From the NCBI GenBank assembly GCA_963920635.1, contig OY987304.1, positions 30,256,365-30,320,364 of the forward strand: DNA of 64,000 bases, given 5' to 3'. The notes beneath the pieces are model-generated. The model was not told where the DNA came from. It searched no databases and worked only from the letters and a program-made list of their open reading frames with translations. The first letter of the stretch is position 1; each line of letters opens with the position of its first letter. This DNA is from Pseudeuparius sepicola. Its lineage: Eukaryota; Arthropoda; Insecta; Coleoptera; Anthribidae. Shown here piece by piece: positions 23,432-35,037 of the stretch. Both the position numbers and the translations under genes were made by a program.

Positions 23432-25542
23432 TTATTTACTATGAAAAGATACAAAACAGTCACTATGCAGATTTAACTTGCACTTTACACACATTTTTGT
23501 TGTGTTCTTCTTGCATAAGGCACATCTGTTTTGTTTCTCTCCTGAACAGAGCCAGTGTGAAATCTGATCATACCTTACTTGGTCAACAACTCTTGAAGGC
23601 AAAGCTCTAGGTTTCGAAGTACGACCTCTTCCCTTCGGCAGCTGGCCGTATTTTTGAAAATAAGTTTGTACTATGACACGTCGAAAGTGCAAATAATCCA
23701 TTTTTCTGCCCTCACCTTTACGGTACAACTGCCATGCATTATGAACAGAGGCATCGACGCAGAATGCGAAAACCGCCCACCACCACTTTTTGGAACGAAT
23801 GGCAATGCGATACTTATCAATATTTTCATCCATTCGGTCCACACCGCCCATAAATTTATTGTATTGGGCAACTACAGAAGGCTGACTAACAGGAACTTTT
23901 TTCTTTTGCGATGAGACCCATCTTTCCACTTGTTTTTCTGGGCATGTAGCATCACAAGTACTAACAGTCAAAACAATTCTATTGTCATGCCAAGCAGTTA
24001 CGGTAACCTTGTTTTTCTCATCGGTGCAAAAATCGTAGTATCCGCGATCCTGTTTTTCCATGTATTTAGCAGATGAAATTGGGCACTTTTCGATACGATT
24101 ATACTTGACGGTACCTGTATATCCAATTCCAGTTTTTTTTAACTTGTGCACAAGTTTTAGAGATGAAAAGAAACGATCACCATAAATTTTGAACGAAACA
24201 TTTTGAGGCAATTCACTAGTAAGATTGTTTACCACTGACCCACCTACTCCAATGCCTGCTTTAGCTTTCTTCTGCACAGCTCCCTGATAAGGTTCAAATT
24301 TCATCAAGTAGCCTAAAGGTTCGCAAAGGCACCACATTTTGTACCCATACCTAATGGGTTTTCCCTTGAGAAACTGCTTTGCTCCATGTCTGCCAAAATA
24401 TGGGACCATGCTTTCGTCGATGCTGAGTCTTTCTTGGTATTCAGCATATTTTAAAAACCGTTTGTTTAGCTTTTCGATGAGAGGCCTCATTTTCCCAAAT
24501 TTATCATCTTTGGGTAAGTCATTGTTGTCAGCACAATGCAGGTATCTCTTGATTATTTCAAAGCGATTGCGACGCATTGAGTTGGCAACTGACATATTAA
24601 AAGTTTCTGTTTCCCCTTCCCACCACATTCTCCACCTTGGAACAGGGCAGTAGCCCGACATCATCAATATGGCAAGAAAGCAACGCATCTCACCTGAATC
24701 AATTGTAAAAGCATGATCGTGTTTCAGTTCTTTTGCGTAAGTACATGTCATCTCAACCAAAAAGTTGAGCAAATCATTGTCATAAAACAACTCAAAGCAA
24801 GAAACGGGATCATCGGGTATTTGAGGCAATACCTTTGGAGGTACAAATGGTGGAAAATCCGATATAAGGTCTATACGCTTAGACCAGGTTCTGGTTCCTA
24901 CATCTTGATTTACGGAAATATTCCTTTTCATTTCCGCTAAGGTCATATTCATTTCCTCATCACTTTCTTCTAACGAATTTTGAAAGTCCCCTTCTGCTAT
25001 GTTATTTTCCTGTTGTGTATTATTTATTTCTATTCCTGTCGTCCTTTCATCTGCTTCTAACAATTCTTCCTGCTCTTCATCGCTACTATCCTCACCGACT
25101 GTAAATGTTTTTCCTTCATGTGTGATTTTGGCCGTTGCTCGTGCTCTCAGCTGACGTCCGCTAAGGCAGTTTATATTATTATACCCTTCTTCGTCCCCAC
25201 TGTCCTCGGGGGAGTAATAAAAACATCTGCTTCCCAGAAATTTTCGTCTTCGACAAGAGCTATAAGTTCTTCCGTGGTATAATATCTGAAAATATGATAA
25301 ATAAATTGTAAACACATGTCACTGCACATCTCAAAACAGAAAAAAATATATGGAACCATTCATGCCCATTGTTCCAATAAAGGAACATTGAGGTTAGGTT
25401 CACTATTTTACAAACATTACAAATTTACTAGAGTATTTTTTTGCATAAACACAATTATCAATATCAAAATACTATAATATAATATAAGGTTAAAACATTA
25501 AGTCATTATAATGTGTGAAAACACTTACTTTTTAGAAGCCAT
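23432..25542 (-). CDS. piggyBac transposase (DDE_Tnp_1_7), two exons, one 1-nt frameshift
   Basis: Exon 2 (25285-23432) carries nearly the whole protein. Exon 1 (25542-25529) is ATGGCTTCTAAAAA, cut at GTAAGT; the acceptor is TTTTCAG at 25288-25286. Joining them gives MASKKYYTTEELIAL, the usual family start. A G-run (25208-25212) lacks one base, so the frame shifts between EADVFITPP and EDSGDEEGYNN. Downstream the frame is open for about 590 codons. Catalytic aspartates lie in LSIDESMVPYFGR, KIYGDRFFSS and FMGGVDRMDE. A Cys-rich C-terminal ribbon (CALCKKN..CVKC..HSDC) is intact. It cuts and pastes at TTAA without footprint. Either a near-functional gene with a base-call error or a very young pseudogene. 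Confidence 0.9.
25286..25528 (-). other. Intron of the piggyBac transposase
   Basis: 243 bp from donor GTAAGTG to acceptor ATATTTTCAG on the minus strand, phase 2. It contains the third copy of the GTTCC palindrome. Supported by restoration of the conserved N-terminal sequence after joining. Confidence 0.75.
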
Positions 25543-25748
25543 GTTTCAGCTGCACAAAATCACTCACTTCACTTCTGTACAAATTCGGCAAATACGGATG
25601 ATTTTCAGATCTACTATGTGTACACGAATCTGACACATCCCTATTATAGGTTATCCACAATACTAGTCTTCAATCAAATATCAAAGTTGCTAGGTGGCGC
25701 CACAAGTAAAATGTTCCATTTATGGAACAGTGGGCAAAAATGGGTTAA

Positions 25749-26328
25749 TGGAAAACTTATTTTAGATTAATGTAAGCAAGGTATTGCTTTTCTTTGCTGA
25801 CTTCCTGGAAAAACCGAAGAATCATGGACAACATCAGTAGATTGTTAATTGGAAAAAGTCAAAACAAGTTCAATAAAAAATATGAAAGTCTACCTTACAG
25901 AATTTATTTGTCAAAGACATACCTCAATAATTATAATAGATTGGAGTATTATGAAGGAAGATTTTTGGCAAAAATCAAAACATATTACAAGGAGGGACTG
26001 TCTGACATGTTAAAAAATGAAAAATGCCCTGTATCTCCCTAACGAATCGAGATTTTGAGATTCAACTGCTATCAACTGTCCTCAAAAATCGAGCACAGTG
26101 CACCTACCTACTCTTTGTCTATCTCTTCGCAGAATAGAAGAAACCCCCCAAAAAAACATCCAGTTTGTTACACTCTGTGCATGCGACATGAAAACTGTAT
26201 TATTTGAGTTTGGAATATTTTCACTCAATTTAATAGATAACTTATTTGGGGTTTTGCCATAGAATGCAAAATAATGTTTTTTTCTTGCAAAGTAAAGAAA
26301 TTTTAATTTTTGGATGGCTGATGCATTA
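25749..26328. other. No gene seen
   Basis: An 82-codon frame at 25794-26042 exists but has no family signature. The rest is AT-rich and unassigned. Confidence 0.35.
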
Positions 26329-27838
26329 TACACTGTGTCCCGGATAAGAATGAACAGCATGGGGATATTGCAAACGGTGAGAGACAGGGCAACGGTTAAA
26401 TGGGGAAAAAGTTGCGCAATTTCGAGGTCAATAAAGTGGCACAAACAGATTTCTAATATATTTTTTCGTTTTTGAGTTATTTTGAAAAAAGTAAAATTTT
26501 GCGTTTTCGATTTTATTTTTTTCTGAAGTTGCTATCACAGATAGAGAAAAAAGAAAAGCACTTTCTTGTGGCACTTTTTAACGGGCCTTAAGATGGCGTT
26601 TTTAGATTTGTTCTACAACATTTCGTTTTTGAGAAACCATCTACAACTAAATTTTTTTAAATACGGACCTGGATTTTTTTTTGCAGATTTTGAAAGCACT
26701 TTTCATTGCAAATACCATGATGTATGACAAGAAATATTTTTAAAATGTTTTGAGACAATTATACTGAAAATTCCTTTTTTCCATTAATTTTTTTTCTAAT
26801 GCGGCCCTGTATTTAATAATAAGAAGTCTAAATATTAATCAGTATTGTCAACAATTTAACTTACAACTTATCTTTCAATTGGAGAACTAAAAAAAAGGAC
26901 GGTACATACAATAATAAAAAATAAATAAAAATCCTCCACCTAGAAGGCTTTAAAACAACGAAACCAATCCCTTGTTATTTGTCAAAACTCACACTGTATC
27001 ATTCAGTTAACAATTTATTTCATTACAAATGGAGGGTGCTTTTTCAAATGACGGCAAATTTAACATGTCAGCATGTTATATCTTTTGTCACAGAAATAGT
27101 GTAGAGGCTGAACGAATGTATTTTTGCAATTAATAAATGGCAAGAGTTATTGATTACGTTGGCTTAAAGCTTTCTTCTCGCAATTAGGAAAAGTGAAGAA
27201 TTTACTCCAAAACACAATGCGACACTGTTTGCTGTACAACAACAGAGGAAAACACTTTACCAGACGCAGGGCCGTAAAATTTAAATATATTAAGTTTTCG
27301 AAGTAAAAATAAACTGTAAGTTAAATTGTTGTCAATACTGATTAATATTTAGACTCCTTATTATTAAATACAGGGCCGCATTAGACAAAAATGAATGGAA
27401 AAAAAGGAATTTTCAGTATAATTGTCTCAAAACATTTTAAAAATATTTTGTGTCATACATCATGGTATTTGCAATGAAAAGTGCTTTCAAAATCTACAAA
27501 AAAAATCCAGGTCCGTATTTAAAAAAATAAAGTTGAAGATGGTTTCTCACAAATGAAACGTTGTAGAACAAATCTAAAAACGCCATCTTAAGGCCCGTTA
27601 AAAAGTGCTATAAGAAAGTGTTTTTCTTTTTTCTCTATCTGTGATAACAACTTCAGAAAAAACAAAATCGAAAACGCAAAATTTTACTTTTTTCAAAATA
27701 ACTCAAAAACGAAAAAAGATATTAAAAAACTGTGTGCCATTTTATTGACCTCGAAATTGCGCAACTTTTTCCCCATTTAACCGTTGCCCTATCTCTCACC
27801 GTTAGCAATATCCCCATGCTGTTCATTCTTCTTCTTAT
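26329..27838. mobile_element. Non-autonomous mariner relative with ~520-bp inverted repeats
   Basis: Arms 26329-26880 and about 27305-27838 are inverted copies. The left end TACACTGTGTCCCGG is preceded by TA (26327-26328); the right arm stops at CATTCTTCTTCTTATAC, so its last ~15 bp have decayed or been lost. Between the arms is a degraded transposase start. A further right-end fragment of this family is inside the hAT at 39707-41000 (AATCCAGGTCCATATTTAAAA). Confidence 0.75.
27029..27140 (+). pseudogene. Remnant N-terminus of mariner-type transposase
   Basis: Starting at an ATG in AAATGGAGG, the frame reads MEGAFSNDGKFN...IFCHRNSVEAERMYF before a stop. This aligns with the opening helix-turn-helix of the transposases at 4654 and 29914 (FTNEE..D.H..YG...GS..EARRMY). 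The remainder of the gene has been deleted down to about 160 bp of unreadable sequence. Confidence 0.6.
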
Positions 27839-28173
27839 ACTACTAACCTGAGAAATCACCATTATTTACCTCATTCCTCCTAGGTAAATAATGGTAATAA
27901 AAAAATACCTAGGTAAATAATGAAACATTTTCTTTATGACGTTTAAAGATTAGTGTCATTTTATCATCTTGACAACTGGACTCCCAGGCTGCTTGATATT
28001 TCAAAGTATTTGAAAATAGCGAGAAATGACTAAAATAAACTAAAATATGGCAATATTTCTTCAATGTTAGTAGTAAAAAAAATTCTATATACACTTCGGT
28101 TGAGAAGGCCATTATTTACCTCACATATTATATCCTTCGGCGCTACGCGCCTCAGGATATAAAAAAAGCTCGA
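27839..28173. repeat. Short palindromes around CCATTATTTACCT
   Basis: CCATTATTTACCT (about 27858) pairs with AGGTAAATAATGG (about 27882) as a tight hairpin, and further copies occur at 27908 and 28110. TATCCTTCGGCGCTACGCGCCTCAGGATA-like sequence at 28130-28160 forms a GC-rich hairpin (TATCC/GGATA with GGCGC/GCGCC). Likely pieces of small MITEs. No gene. Confidence 0.45.
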
Positions 28174-28272
28174 TATACAGGGTGGTTCACTTTTATGTGG
28201 TAGGACTTTAACATTAGATAGAAAAAGACAATCTAAAATGAAAATTTTATATCAACATATATCGGGGAAAGC

Positions 28273-28557
28273 TTAGTTTCCGAGATACAGGGCGTTGAAG
28301 TGTTGGAAAAAATATGAAGTATTTTTTACACTGTCCGAACCAGTGGAGATATTTAAACCAAATTTGATGTGTAGTACCACCTTTTTGACTACGATATTTA
28401 GTGATAATATGAAGGTCCTGAAATAACCAGTGGTGGAGTTATGGGTTTTCACTATCACTAAATTTAAAAAGTAATTAGTACGGACCTGTCTCACATCAAC
28501 GTAAATTTTTTTTTCGTAAAGTTCTTTTAATTCTCTACAAAAAGTGTATCTTGACAT
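28273..28557 (-). CDS. 94-codon frame inside left inverted repeat (hypothetical)
   Basis: Starts MSRYTFCRELKELYEKK and is mirrored at 30447-30731 with two residue differences (F/I and S/A). No family recognised. Both copies read outward to the element ends. Duplication follows from the inverted repeat itself, so only independent conservation in other copies would argue for coding. Confidence 0.2.
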   Translation of the reverse strand: MSRYTFCRELKELYEKKIYVDVRQVRTNYFLNLVIVKTHNSTTGYFRTFILSLNIVVKKVVLHIKFGLNISTGSDSVKNTSYFFQHFNALYLGN

Positions 28558-28829
28558 TTTTTTGTATCTGCCACGGTTGTGTAGTAAATAAATTATTTCG
28601 TTTCCATCTCAGCCTTTTTTGCCTAAAAATGTGTTTTCTAAGATTATTGATAAATATCGCAAATAACAGAAATTAATTATGGAACACTTATCGGATTCAG
28701 CTATTTTATTTTTAATTTTATGGAAACAATTTTAAAAATAAACTGGCACTTGGTTTGAGGTACATTACTTTATTATCATTTTAACATTTTTATCAAATCT
28801 AGTATTATTTATTAATAATTTTTATAATT

Positions 28830-29914
28830 TTAAATTTGTACAACATTCAACAATTGTTCAAAATGTGATCCATTCTGTTGCACACATAATTCACTTCGAC
28901 GCCTAACGGATTGAACAGCATCGATTAAATTGCCATTTCTCAATTCATCGCACGCATTTCTGATACGATCAATAAGTTGTTCCCTTGTTTCTACAGGAGT
29001 CGCATAGACTTGTTCTTTTAAAAATCCCCATACGAAGAAGTCCAGAGGTGTTATGTCCGGAGAACGTGGTGGCCAAGCGACCGGTCCCCCTCGTCCGATC
29101 CACCTATTTGGAAAGTTATTATTTAACCAGTTCCTCACATTTCGGTGAAAATGTGCAGGACAGCCGTCAAGTTGGAACCAAGCCAACAATCTTAAGTTTA
29201 AAGGAATGTCTTCCCACATATTATTATGCTCAGCTACTAAAAACTCTAAAAAATTGTCACCATTCACTCGCTGTGGCAAAAAAAGGGTCCAAACAGATGA
29301 TGGTTGTACAGTCCAATCCAAACATTGACACTAAATTCGACCTGAAAATTTCTTGGCCGGATTGCATGTGGGTTTTCTTGTGCCCAAATATGCTGATTAT
29401 GAAAGTTTACTACTCCACGACGAGTAAAACACGACTCGTCCGTCCATAAAATGTTATTTAAAAATTGTCTATTTCCTTCAATTGATTCCAAAATCCATCG
29501 GCAAAACACTAATCTTCTTTCTGCAACGCAGGGCCTTAAACCTTGTACGGGTTGTAGATGATACGCATGCCTGTGATCTCTTTTTAAAGCTCGCAAAATT
29601 GCAGACTTTGAAACACGTAGGGCCACTGACACTCTTCTGCTACTTGTTGTAGGATTCCTATCGAATTCACGAAGAATCTCATTGTTGCGTCTGACTTGTT
29701 GGATATTGTTTTCATTTCCTCGTTCGACGATTCTAGTTCTCAGACCGCGAGTTCTGAATTGCCGGTGCATGTTAACAAACACCGAGGGACGCGGATGGCG
29801 CCTATTTGGAAATCGCCTCCGGTATTCTCTGGCTGCTTCCGCAGAGTTCCCATTTGCAACTCCATAGCAGAAATGGATGTCAGCCTGCTCTTCATTTGTA
29901 AATTGGAACGGCAT
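28830..29914 (-). pseudogene. mariner-family transposase (DUF4817 type), one 1-nt frameshift
   Basis: The natural ATG is at 29914 (MPFQFTNEEQADIHF). Frame 29914-29264 gives the helix-turn-helix N-terminus (EAAREYRRRFPNRRHP, RVSKSAILRALKR) and the first catalytic box ILWTDESCFTRRG. A 7-base A-run on the plus strand (29278-29284) puts the remainder out of frame; from 29280 the second frame runs to 28830 with QLDGCPAHF and SPDITPLDF. The second and third aspartates are 41 residues apart, the DD41D spacing. Except for the shift, about 360 residues are complete. Confidence 0.85.
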
Positions 29915-30830
29915 TTTAATTATTGACAAAGACAAACTGCGGCGCTGCTACGTTCATCTACTGGATGACAGATTATTGTATTATTAACTGTCAATAAGAT
30001 TTTCTTTTCCATGGCACACTTATCTTCACCAGTACGGCGATGCAGAAAGGACCTTAGTATTTTGCCGATGGATTTTGTAGTCAAAGGAAATAAGACAATT
30101 TTTAAATAACATTTTATGGGCGGAAGAATCATGTTTTACTCGTCGTGGTATAATTTAGAATTCTACAAATTTAGAATTATAAAAATTATTAATAAATAAT
30201 TCTAGATTTGATAAAAATGTTAAAATGATAATAAAGTAATGTACCTCAAACCAAGTGCCAGTTTATTTTTAAAATTGTTTCCATAAAATTAAAAATAAAA
30301 TAGCTGAATCCGATAAGTGTTCCATAATTAATTTCTGTTATTTGCGATATTTATCAATAATCTTAGAAAACACATTTTTAGGCAAAAAAGGCTGAGATGG
30401 AAACGAAATAATTTATTTACTACACAACCGTGGCAGATACAAAAAAATGTCAAGATACACTTTTTGTAGAGAATTGAAAGAACTTTACGAAAAAAAAATT
30501 TACGTTGATGTGAGACAGGTCCGTACTAATTACATTTTAAATTTAGTGATAGTGAAAACCCATAACTCCACCACTGGTTATTTCAGGACCTTCATATTAT
30601 CACTAAATATCGTAGTCAAAAAGGTGGTACTACACATCAAATTTGGTTTAAATATCGCCACTGGTTCGGACAGTGTAAAAAATACTTCATATTTTTTCCA
30701 ACACTTCAACGCCCTGTATCTCGGAAACTAAGCTTTCCCCGATATATGTTGATATAAAATTTTCATTTTAGATTATCTTTTTCTATCTAATGTTAAAGTC
30801 CTACCACATAAAAGTGAACCACCCTGTATA

Positions 30831-31267
30831 ATGGCTCACTTCTCAACCTAAGTGTATAATATACTATTATTTTTAACTTCCATTAACCACAATCGCAAAA
30901 TATGCTTATGAAATTTGGGTTTGGTTTAACCAGCCATATGGTAGTTTTTTTTTTAACTTAACTTTGGTGCACATTGTTTTATTTTCTGTATTGTTGCTAT
31001 TGTTAGTTATAACAAAAACAGGAAAAATGTAAATAAATTAATTAATGGTATTTTTAATGGATAATATTGGAAATATTTGCTGATATAAAAATAGGTAGGT
31101 ATACCTACTGTAGCTTACCTAAACAAAAATATATTTTTTATAAGTTTTATTTGTCAATAAAATTTTAAAAAGTAATACAATAAGTAACTATTTTATCATT
31201 ATGTACTCTGTCATTATAACGGTATGGTAAATAATAGGTATATTATTTGCATTTTCCTTTAGCAAGA
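30831..31267. other. No gene or element seen
   Basis: AT-rich sequence with homopolymer runs. No inverted ends or coding signatures were recognised. Confidence 0.4.
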
Positions 31268-31269
31268 TA

Positions 31270-32525
31270 TACAGGGTGTTTCAGACTTAAATACAATAAT
31301 TTTAACCACATACTCAGAAAGGTGTCTAAATGCGGAAAATGGGAAAAAATTTTTTCGGAAATATTTTAGAAATAATTAAATAATTTTAATATTTCCCCTA
31401 ACGAGCCGCTCAGTTTTATTATCAGGTAGAGGCGTACCCAAGGCGCCAGGGAGAGGCAAATTCATTTCAGGTCTTCCTTACGACATTGCCAGATCGCGGG
31501 GCCAGGCAACGAAAAACTCAATATTTTTTATCTTTTCAAGGTATCCACTGATTTATCTAAATGTGCCTACCTTTTATTATCCTATAGGATAATAATCGCT
31601 GATAGCAAATGAAAGGTGGTTTAAAAACTATCCTCCTCTGGTAACACCTCGGTAAGACACGCACTCACATTTGATCTTGCCATATTATCACAAAACTCCC
31701 GGTTTCGAAAAGAAAGTTCGGCGGCACAGCAGCGCCCGGACGATATGGTACTGCGGTTTTCCACGGCGTCCTCCGACGGAATTTAGACCTCAACTCGCCC
31801 CGCGTCCGAGGGGAATAATTGTAGTACCTTCTCCGCGTGGCGCGTACCTTTCCGCGTTGTTGGTTTCTTGGTTTCTGATGGCAGAATGTCCTGCGCGGTC
31901 GCGCTCTGCACTCCCTCTCGATGTGGCGACTGTTGTTTTGCTCGCGGTGCGACTGACGTTGCCGATACAGTTCATTCATTGTCTGATTTTTTACTACTAA
32001 CTAGATTTATTATTTATGTATTTATTACTATGTACAGTGAGTGTCCTCCGACAACAGGGATAATCTTTAGCAAACAAAAAAATAAAGGCACAAAACACGG
32101 CGCTTAGTTAAGGTTTTATGTTTTAAAAGGCGACACGATAACAACTAAAAACTAAACTGGCATACGGCAGATAGATACATGATCGCCCCCTCTCCCGCCG
32201 CGCGGAAGGGCCGCCTCCACCGCCTGATTTCATTAGTTTAATTGAATTGGTAATGGCAAAATTACTTAAAAGTACTTAAAATCAGGGAATACCAGCTAAA
32301 ACCGGCAACATTGCACGTTGCCCAATAATGTAGCTGCTGGCCGGCCCAGTTTGCGGACGTTACCTCACCAGTGGCGTCGTTATTGTTCGTAAAAAATAGC
32401 TTCCTTAAAAAAATTTCTGGCTTTATTATTGACTTTTAATTTTTTTTTAATTGCGGATTCGTATTAAGCTCACTTTCCTCCGCATGTGGTTGAAATTATT
32501 GTATTTAGGTCTGAAACACCCTGTA
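31270..32525. mobile_element. TA-flanked element with a GC-rich core
   Basis: 1256 bp with TA at 31268-31269 and 32526-32527. Ends TACAGGGTGTTTCAGACTTA and the inverse; the next ~35 bp (AATACAATAATTTTAACCACAT) are also paired. It is related to the ends at 10730 and 15707. The core (about 31430-32330) is much richer in G+C than its surroundings and encodes no recognisable transposase, so it may be captured sequence. Confidence 0.75.
31665..31979 (-). CDS. Arg-rich hypothetical ORF in the GC-rich core
   Basis: 104 codons from an ATG at 31979: MNELYRQRQSHREQNNSR, then CRARPRRTFCHQKPRNQQRG, highly basic. Opposite frames are also open, as expected in GC-rich sequence, so coding is doubtful. No domain recognised; basic gag-like or capsid-like proteins can look like this but nothing specific supports it. 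Confidence 0.2.
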   Translation of the reverse strand: MNELYRQRQSHREQNNSRHIERECRARPRRTFCHQKPRNQQRGKVRATRRRYYNYSPRTRGELRSKFRRRTPWKTAVPYRPGAAVPPNFLFETGSFVIIWQDQM

Positions 32526-32739
32526 TAAGGTGGATTTAAATTCTCCAAAAATTAATTTGGAATATCTCAGTAATGAAGAGTGTTCCATCTGCTAAAAACA
32601 AACAAATCTAAAGATATTAATTTCCAGAAAAAATATATAATATGTATAGTGAAAAAATTCTAAAGAATTATGTCATTTTTTATGAGGATAGTTCAAGCTA
32701 TGACCTACTATAAAAGTTTTTCGGCAGAAAACTTGGCTT

Positions 32740-33420
32740 TATTGTGTTTTACATAAGTTATCTTTCTAACACCACCAAGAACTGACACCTTCTCCAATAT
32801 TCTAGCGTTACATTTTTGGACCGATGCAGGTCTAACTACTAACTTACATTCTGTAAGTAAGGGCTCGTGAAATTAAAGTAATAAATTTTTTATATTCGGA
32901 CCAGGTAAGTGCTTGACGTCTATATAGATTGACTTTTCTCACTTTAGTTTATAACCAATCAATGCTGTTTTGATTAACACTAGGTTATTGAGGCTAAAAT
33001 AACATCAGTTTCTTCAAACAACTAGCAATCGGTGGAATATACTTGATAATAAGTAAAAAATCGTTTGGCAGAGCCACTAATCTAAAATCGTCAGCTAAAA
33101 TGTTACACCTGGTTGGTTCTTTATCGTCTTTAATATATCAGCAAGTCTAGATATCTAATTTATGCAACTTCAGTTAGGTACCTACGAAATGTGTCATTTT
33201 GTACACCTCTTATTATAGATAAAATCTACTTGTTTCCAATAAAAAAGTTTTTTAAACCAACCAGCATAACGTACGGATCATCAATACCAATACCTATTGT
33301 TCTCAGTATTTTCCTCAGCAAAATAGAATGGTTCATTTCCGTCACGGATTATTTGAATGAATGGTGAAAATAGTTCGAATCATAAAAAATAAAAGCTTTT
33401 AAGACACGCGGGGCCGCAGA
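32740..33420 (-). pseudogene. Decayed LINE reverse transcriptase
   Basis: On the minus strand, scattered RT features survive in several frames: TEMNHSILLRKILRTIGI near 33340, ADDFRLVALPND near 33090-33060 (the ADD catalytic box), and downstream thumb-like sequence to about 32760. Heavily mutated; clade unclear, possibly jockey-like. Confidence 0.4.
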
Positions 33421-33729
33421 ATCCGATTTGTGACGCCACAAAATAGGTTATGTTTATGTTCTCACAGGCTGACAGGCTTGGCATTGAGGTGTGGCATTGC
33501 CAAACATGGTGCCATGGCGGTAAATTTAGGGAAAAATAAAATCCAACAGGTAGTTACGTATATTGAATTTTAAAAATTAATTGCGGCAAAACGGGGGCGA
33601 AAAAAAATACAGCAAGTATATACTAATACTATCCGATAAGCAAATAAAAAAAAGTGGTGTATTAGTCCATTGTGCCATTTAAAGTGACAAAAATTTTCCT
33701 ACCAAACATTTTTCGCTTTCAAAATGAAA

Positions 33730-34209
33730 CGAATTGAACTTGACAAAATGATGACACCCTATTTCAAGAAAAACAATGATGTGCACGGTTGGCATTTTTT
33801 TCTTAATTTATTTTAAATGCACAATTCATCTGTACCATTTAAATGCGATATGTGAAAATTGCATTTTTCGAATTTTGGAGTTAACAGGTGTTTTGGGGCC
33901 CATTTTGCCAATTTCAAAGCAAATGGTTGATTTTATTGTTATGGAACAAGGGTATCCTTTTGTTGCAAAATGAAAAGATGCACTAAAATGATGAACCTAC
34001 AAGACCAAAAAGATGACCTCGAAACAGTTACAAGTATAACCCCCCGCCCCTCCACCTCTGGGCAATGGGAATGAATTGTTTTTAGAAATTGTTGCACCCT
34101 GCAACTCTCTTATTATACATTTTCGCACCTATATAGGAAACTTTTTGTTCATAATTACATTTTCTACCTGCCATATTACATTACCACCATAATTTAGAAA
34201 CACCCTGTA
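33730..34209 (-). mobile_element. mariner-type fragment, one end only
   Basis: Ends ...TTTAGAAACACCCTGTA at 34209 with TA at 34210-34211. Its inner sequence (CAAAATGGGCCCCAAAACACC inverted, GTGCATCTTTTCATT, GGTCATCTTTTTGG) matches 46608-47379 and the fragment at 20608. The opposite end is not found; the left limit is approximate. Confidence 0.6.
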
Positions 34210-34947
34210 TACGAAATTTGTCACTAAAAAGCAGTGGCGTGCCCAGAAATTGTGTCTGGGGGGGGTTCGGGGATTAAGTGAATGGAGGGAGGGGAAAAAA
34301 ATCTAAGACTGGTAGTTAAAAAATATACTAAAAATTAAACTATTCTTAAAAAGGAACAAAACTGATTTTAATAAACCTACAATCCAAAATCAAGTTTTTG
34401 TTTTTTGGATTTGGACTTGGACTAAGAGTTCCGACTACTATCCGACCTGAAATCATCCCATATAGCAACTAATATTTTTTGAATATACAAAATAAGTTCC
34501 TAATGTGCAAAAAATATTCCCCCATATTTATAAAACATTGTTACAATATTTTACGAAATATGTTCAGTAGTGCATAATATAACCAAGATATTTGTTAAGC
34601 GCAGATACAAGTATATTAGATGAAAATGTCCAAATGATGTATATTTCCACAATATCTTGTGTAACATATTCCTAACTTAGTGGTTCTTATAAATATTTAC
34701 AAATTGAACATTTAACTTAAGTACATTACAGGCACGTTCACCTTAGGAATGTGCAATTTTGGAATATTGCTGGAACATGTTAAACAGTATATTCATACAG
34801 CAAATATCTTATGAATGTTCACAAATGATTGTATATAAGACATTCACAATATACTTATCTTATCAATGTTCACGAGTGGCGATAACTGGAATATCATGAC
34901 GTCACCGAGATTCTAGCTTACACTATTTTTAGCTAATATTTCCAAGT

Positions 34948-35020
34948 ACGTTGATGGCTCAGTTGGTCAGAGCGTTGAACTTGTCAATCGATGGTCGTAG
35001 GTTCGAACCCTGCACCCGGC
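34948..35020 (+). ncRNA. tRNA-like Pol III unit (SINE head or tRNA pseudogene)
   Basis: A-box TGGCTCAGTTGG (34955-34966) and B-box GGTTCGAACCC (35000-35010). The D-stem GCTC/GAGC and T-stem GTAGG/CCTGC pair; the 5' acceptor strand does not pair with the 3' ACCCGGC, and the anticodon stem is poor, so it is unlikely to be a working tRNA. The internal promoter looks intact and is followed by a T10 run at 35028-35037, a Pol III stop. Confidence 0.65.
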
Positions 35021-35027
35021 GTTAGCG

Positions 35028-35037
35028 TTTTTTTTTT
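35028..35037 (+). terminator. Pol III-type T-run terminator
   Basis: Ten consecutive T's, seven bases after the tRNA-like 3' end. Consistent with a short transcribed unit of about 85 nt. Confidence 0.5.

Larger units (their letters stand above)
23230..25744 (-). mobile_element. piggyBac element, structurally complete
   Basis: 2515 bp flanked by TTAA at 23226-23229 and 25745-25748. Terminal repeats are CCCATTTATGCCC and GGGCAAAAATGGG. The subterminal palindrome TGTTCCATTTATGGAACA occurs at both ends (23361-23378 and 25712-25729), with a variant at 25370-25387; these are likely transposase-binding sites. It encodes a two-exon transposase on the minus strand with one frameshift. Length, ends and gene are all those of an autonomous element. 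Confidence 0.92.
28176..30828 (-). mobile_element. mariner-type element with ~665-bp inverted repeats
   Basis: 2653 bp flanked by TA (28174-28175 and 30829-30830). Ends TACAGGGTGGTTCACTTTTA and the inverse. The arms 28176-28841 and about 30165-30828 differ at very few bases, and each holds the same 94-codon frame (28557-28273 minus, 30447-30731 plus) pointing to the outer end. One transposase gene lies between the arms. Confidence 0.9.

Noticed and set aside
23432..25315. Single-exon piggyBac start at 25315
   Set aside because: That frame opens with a non-ATG codon and lacks the conserved family N-terminus, which is recovered by the short upstream exon and a frame change.
34948..35020. Functional tRNA gene
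   Set aside because: The 5' acceptor strand does not pair with the 3' strand and the anticodon stem is weak; only the Pol III boxes and T-arm are sound.
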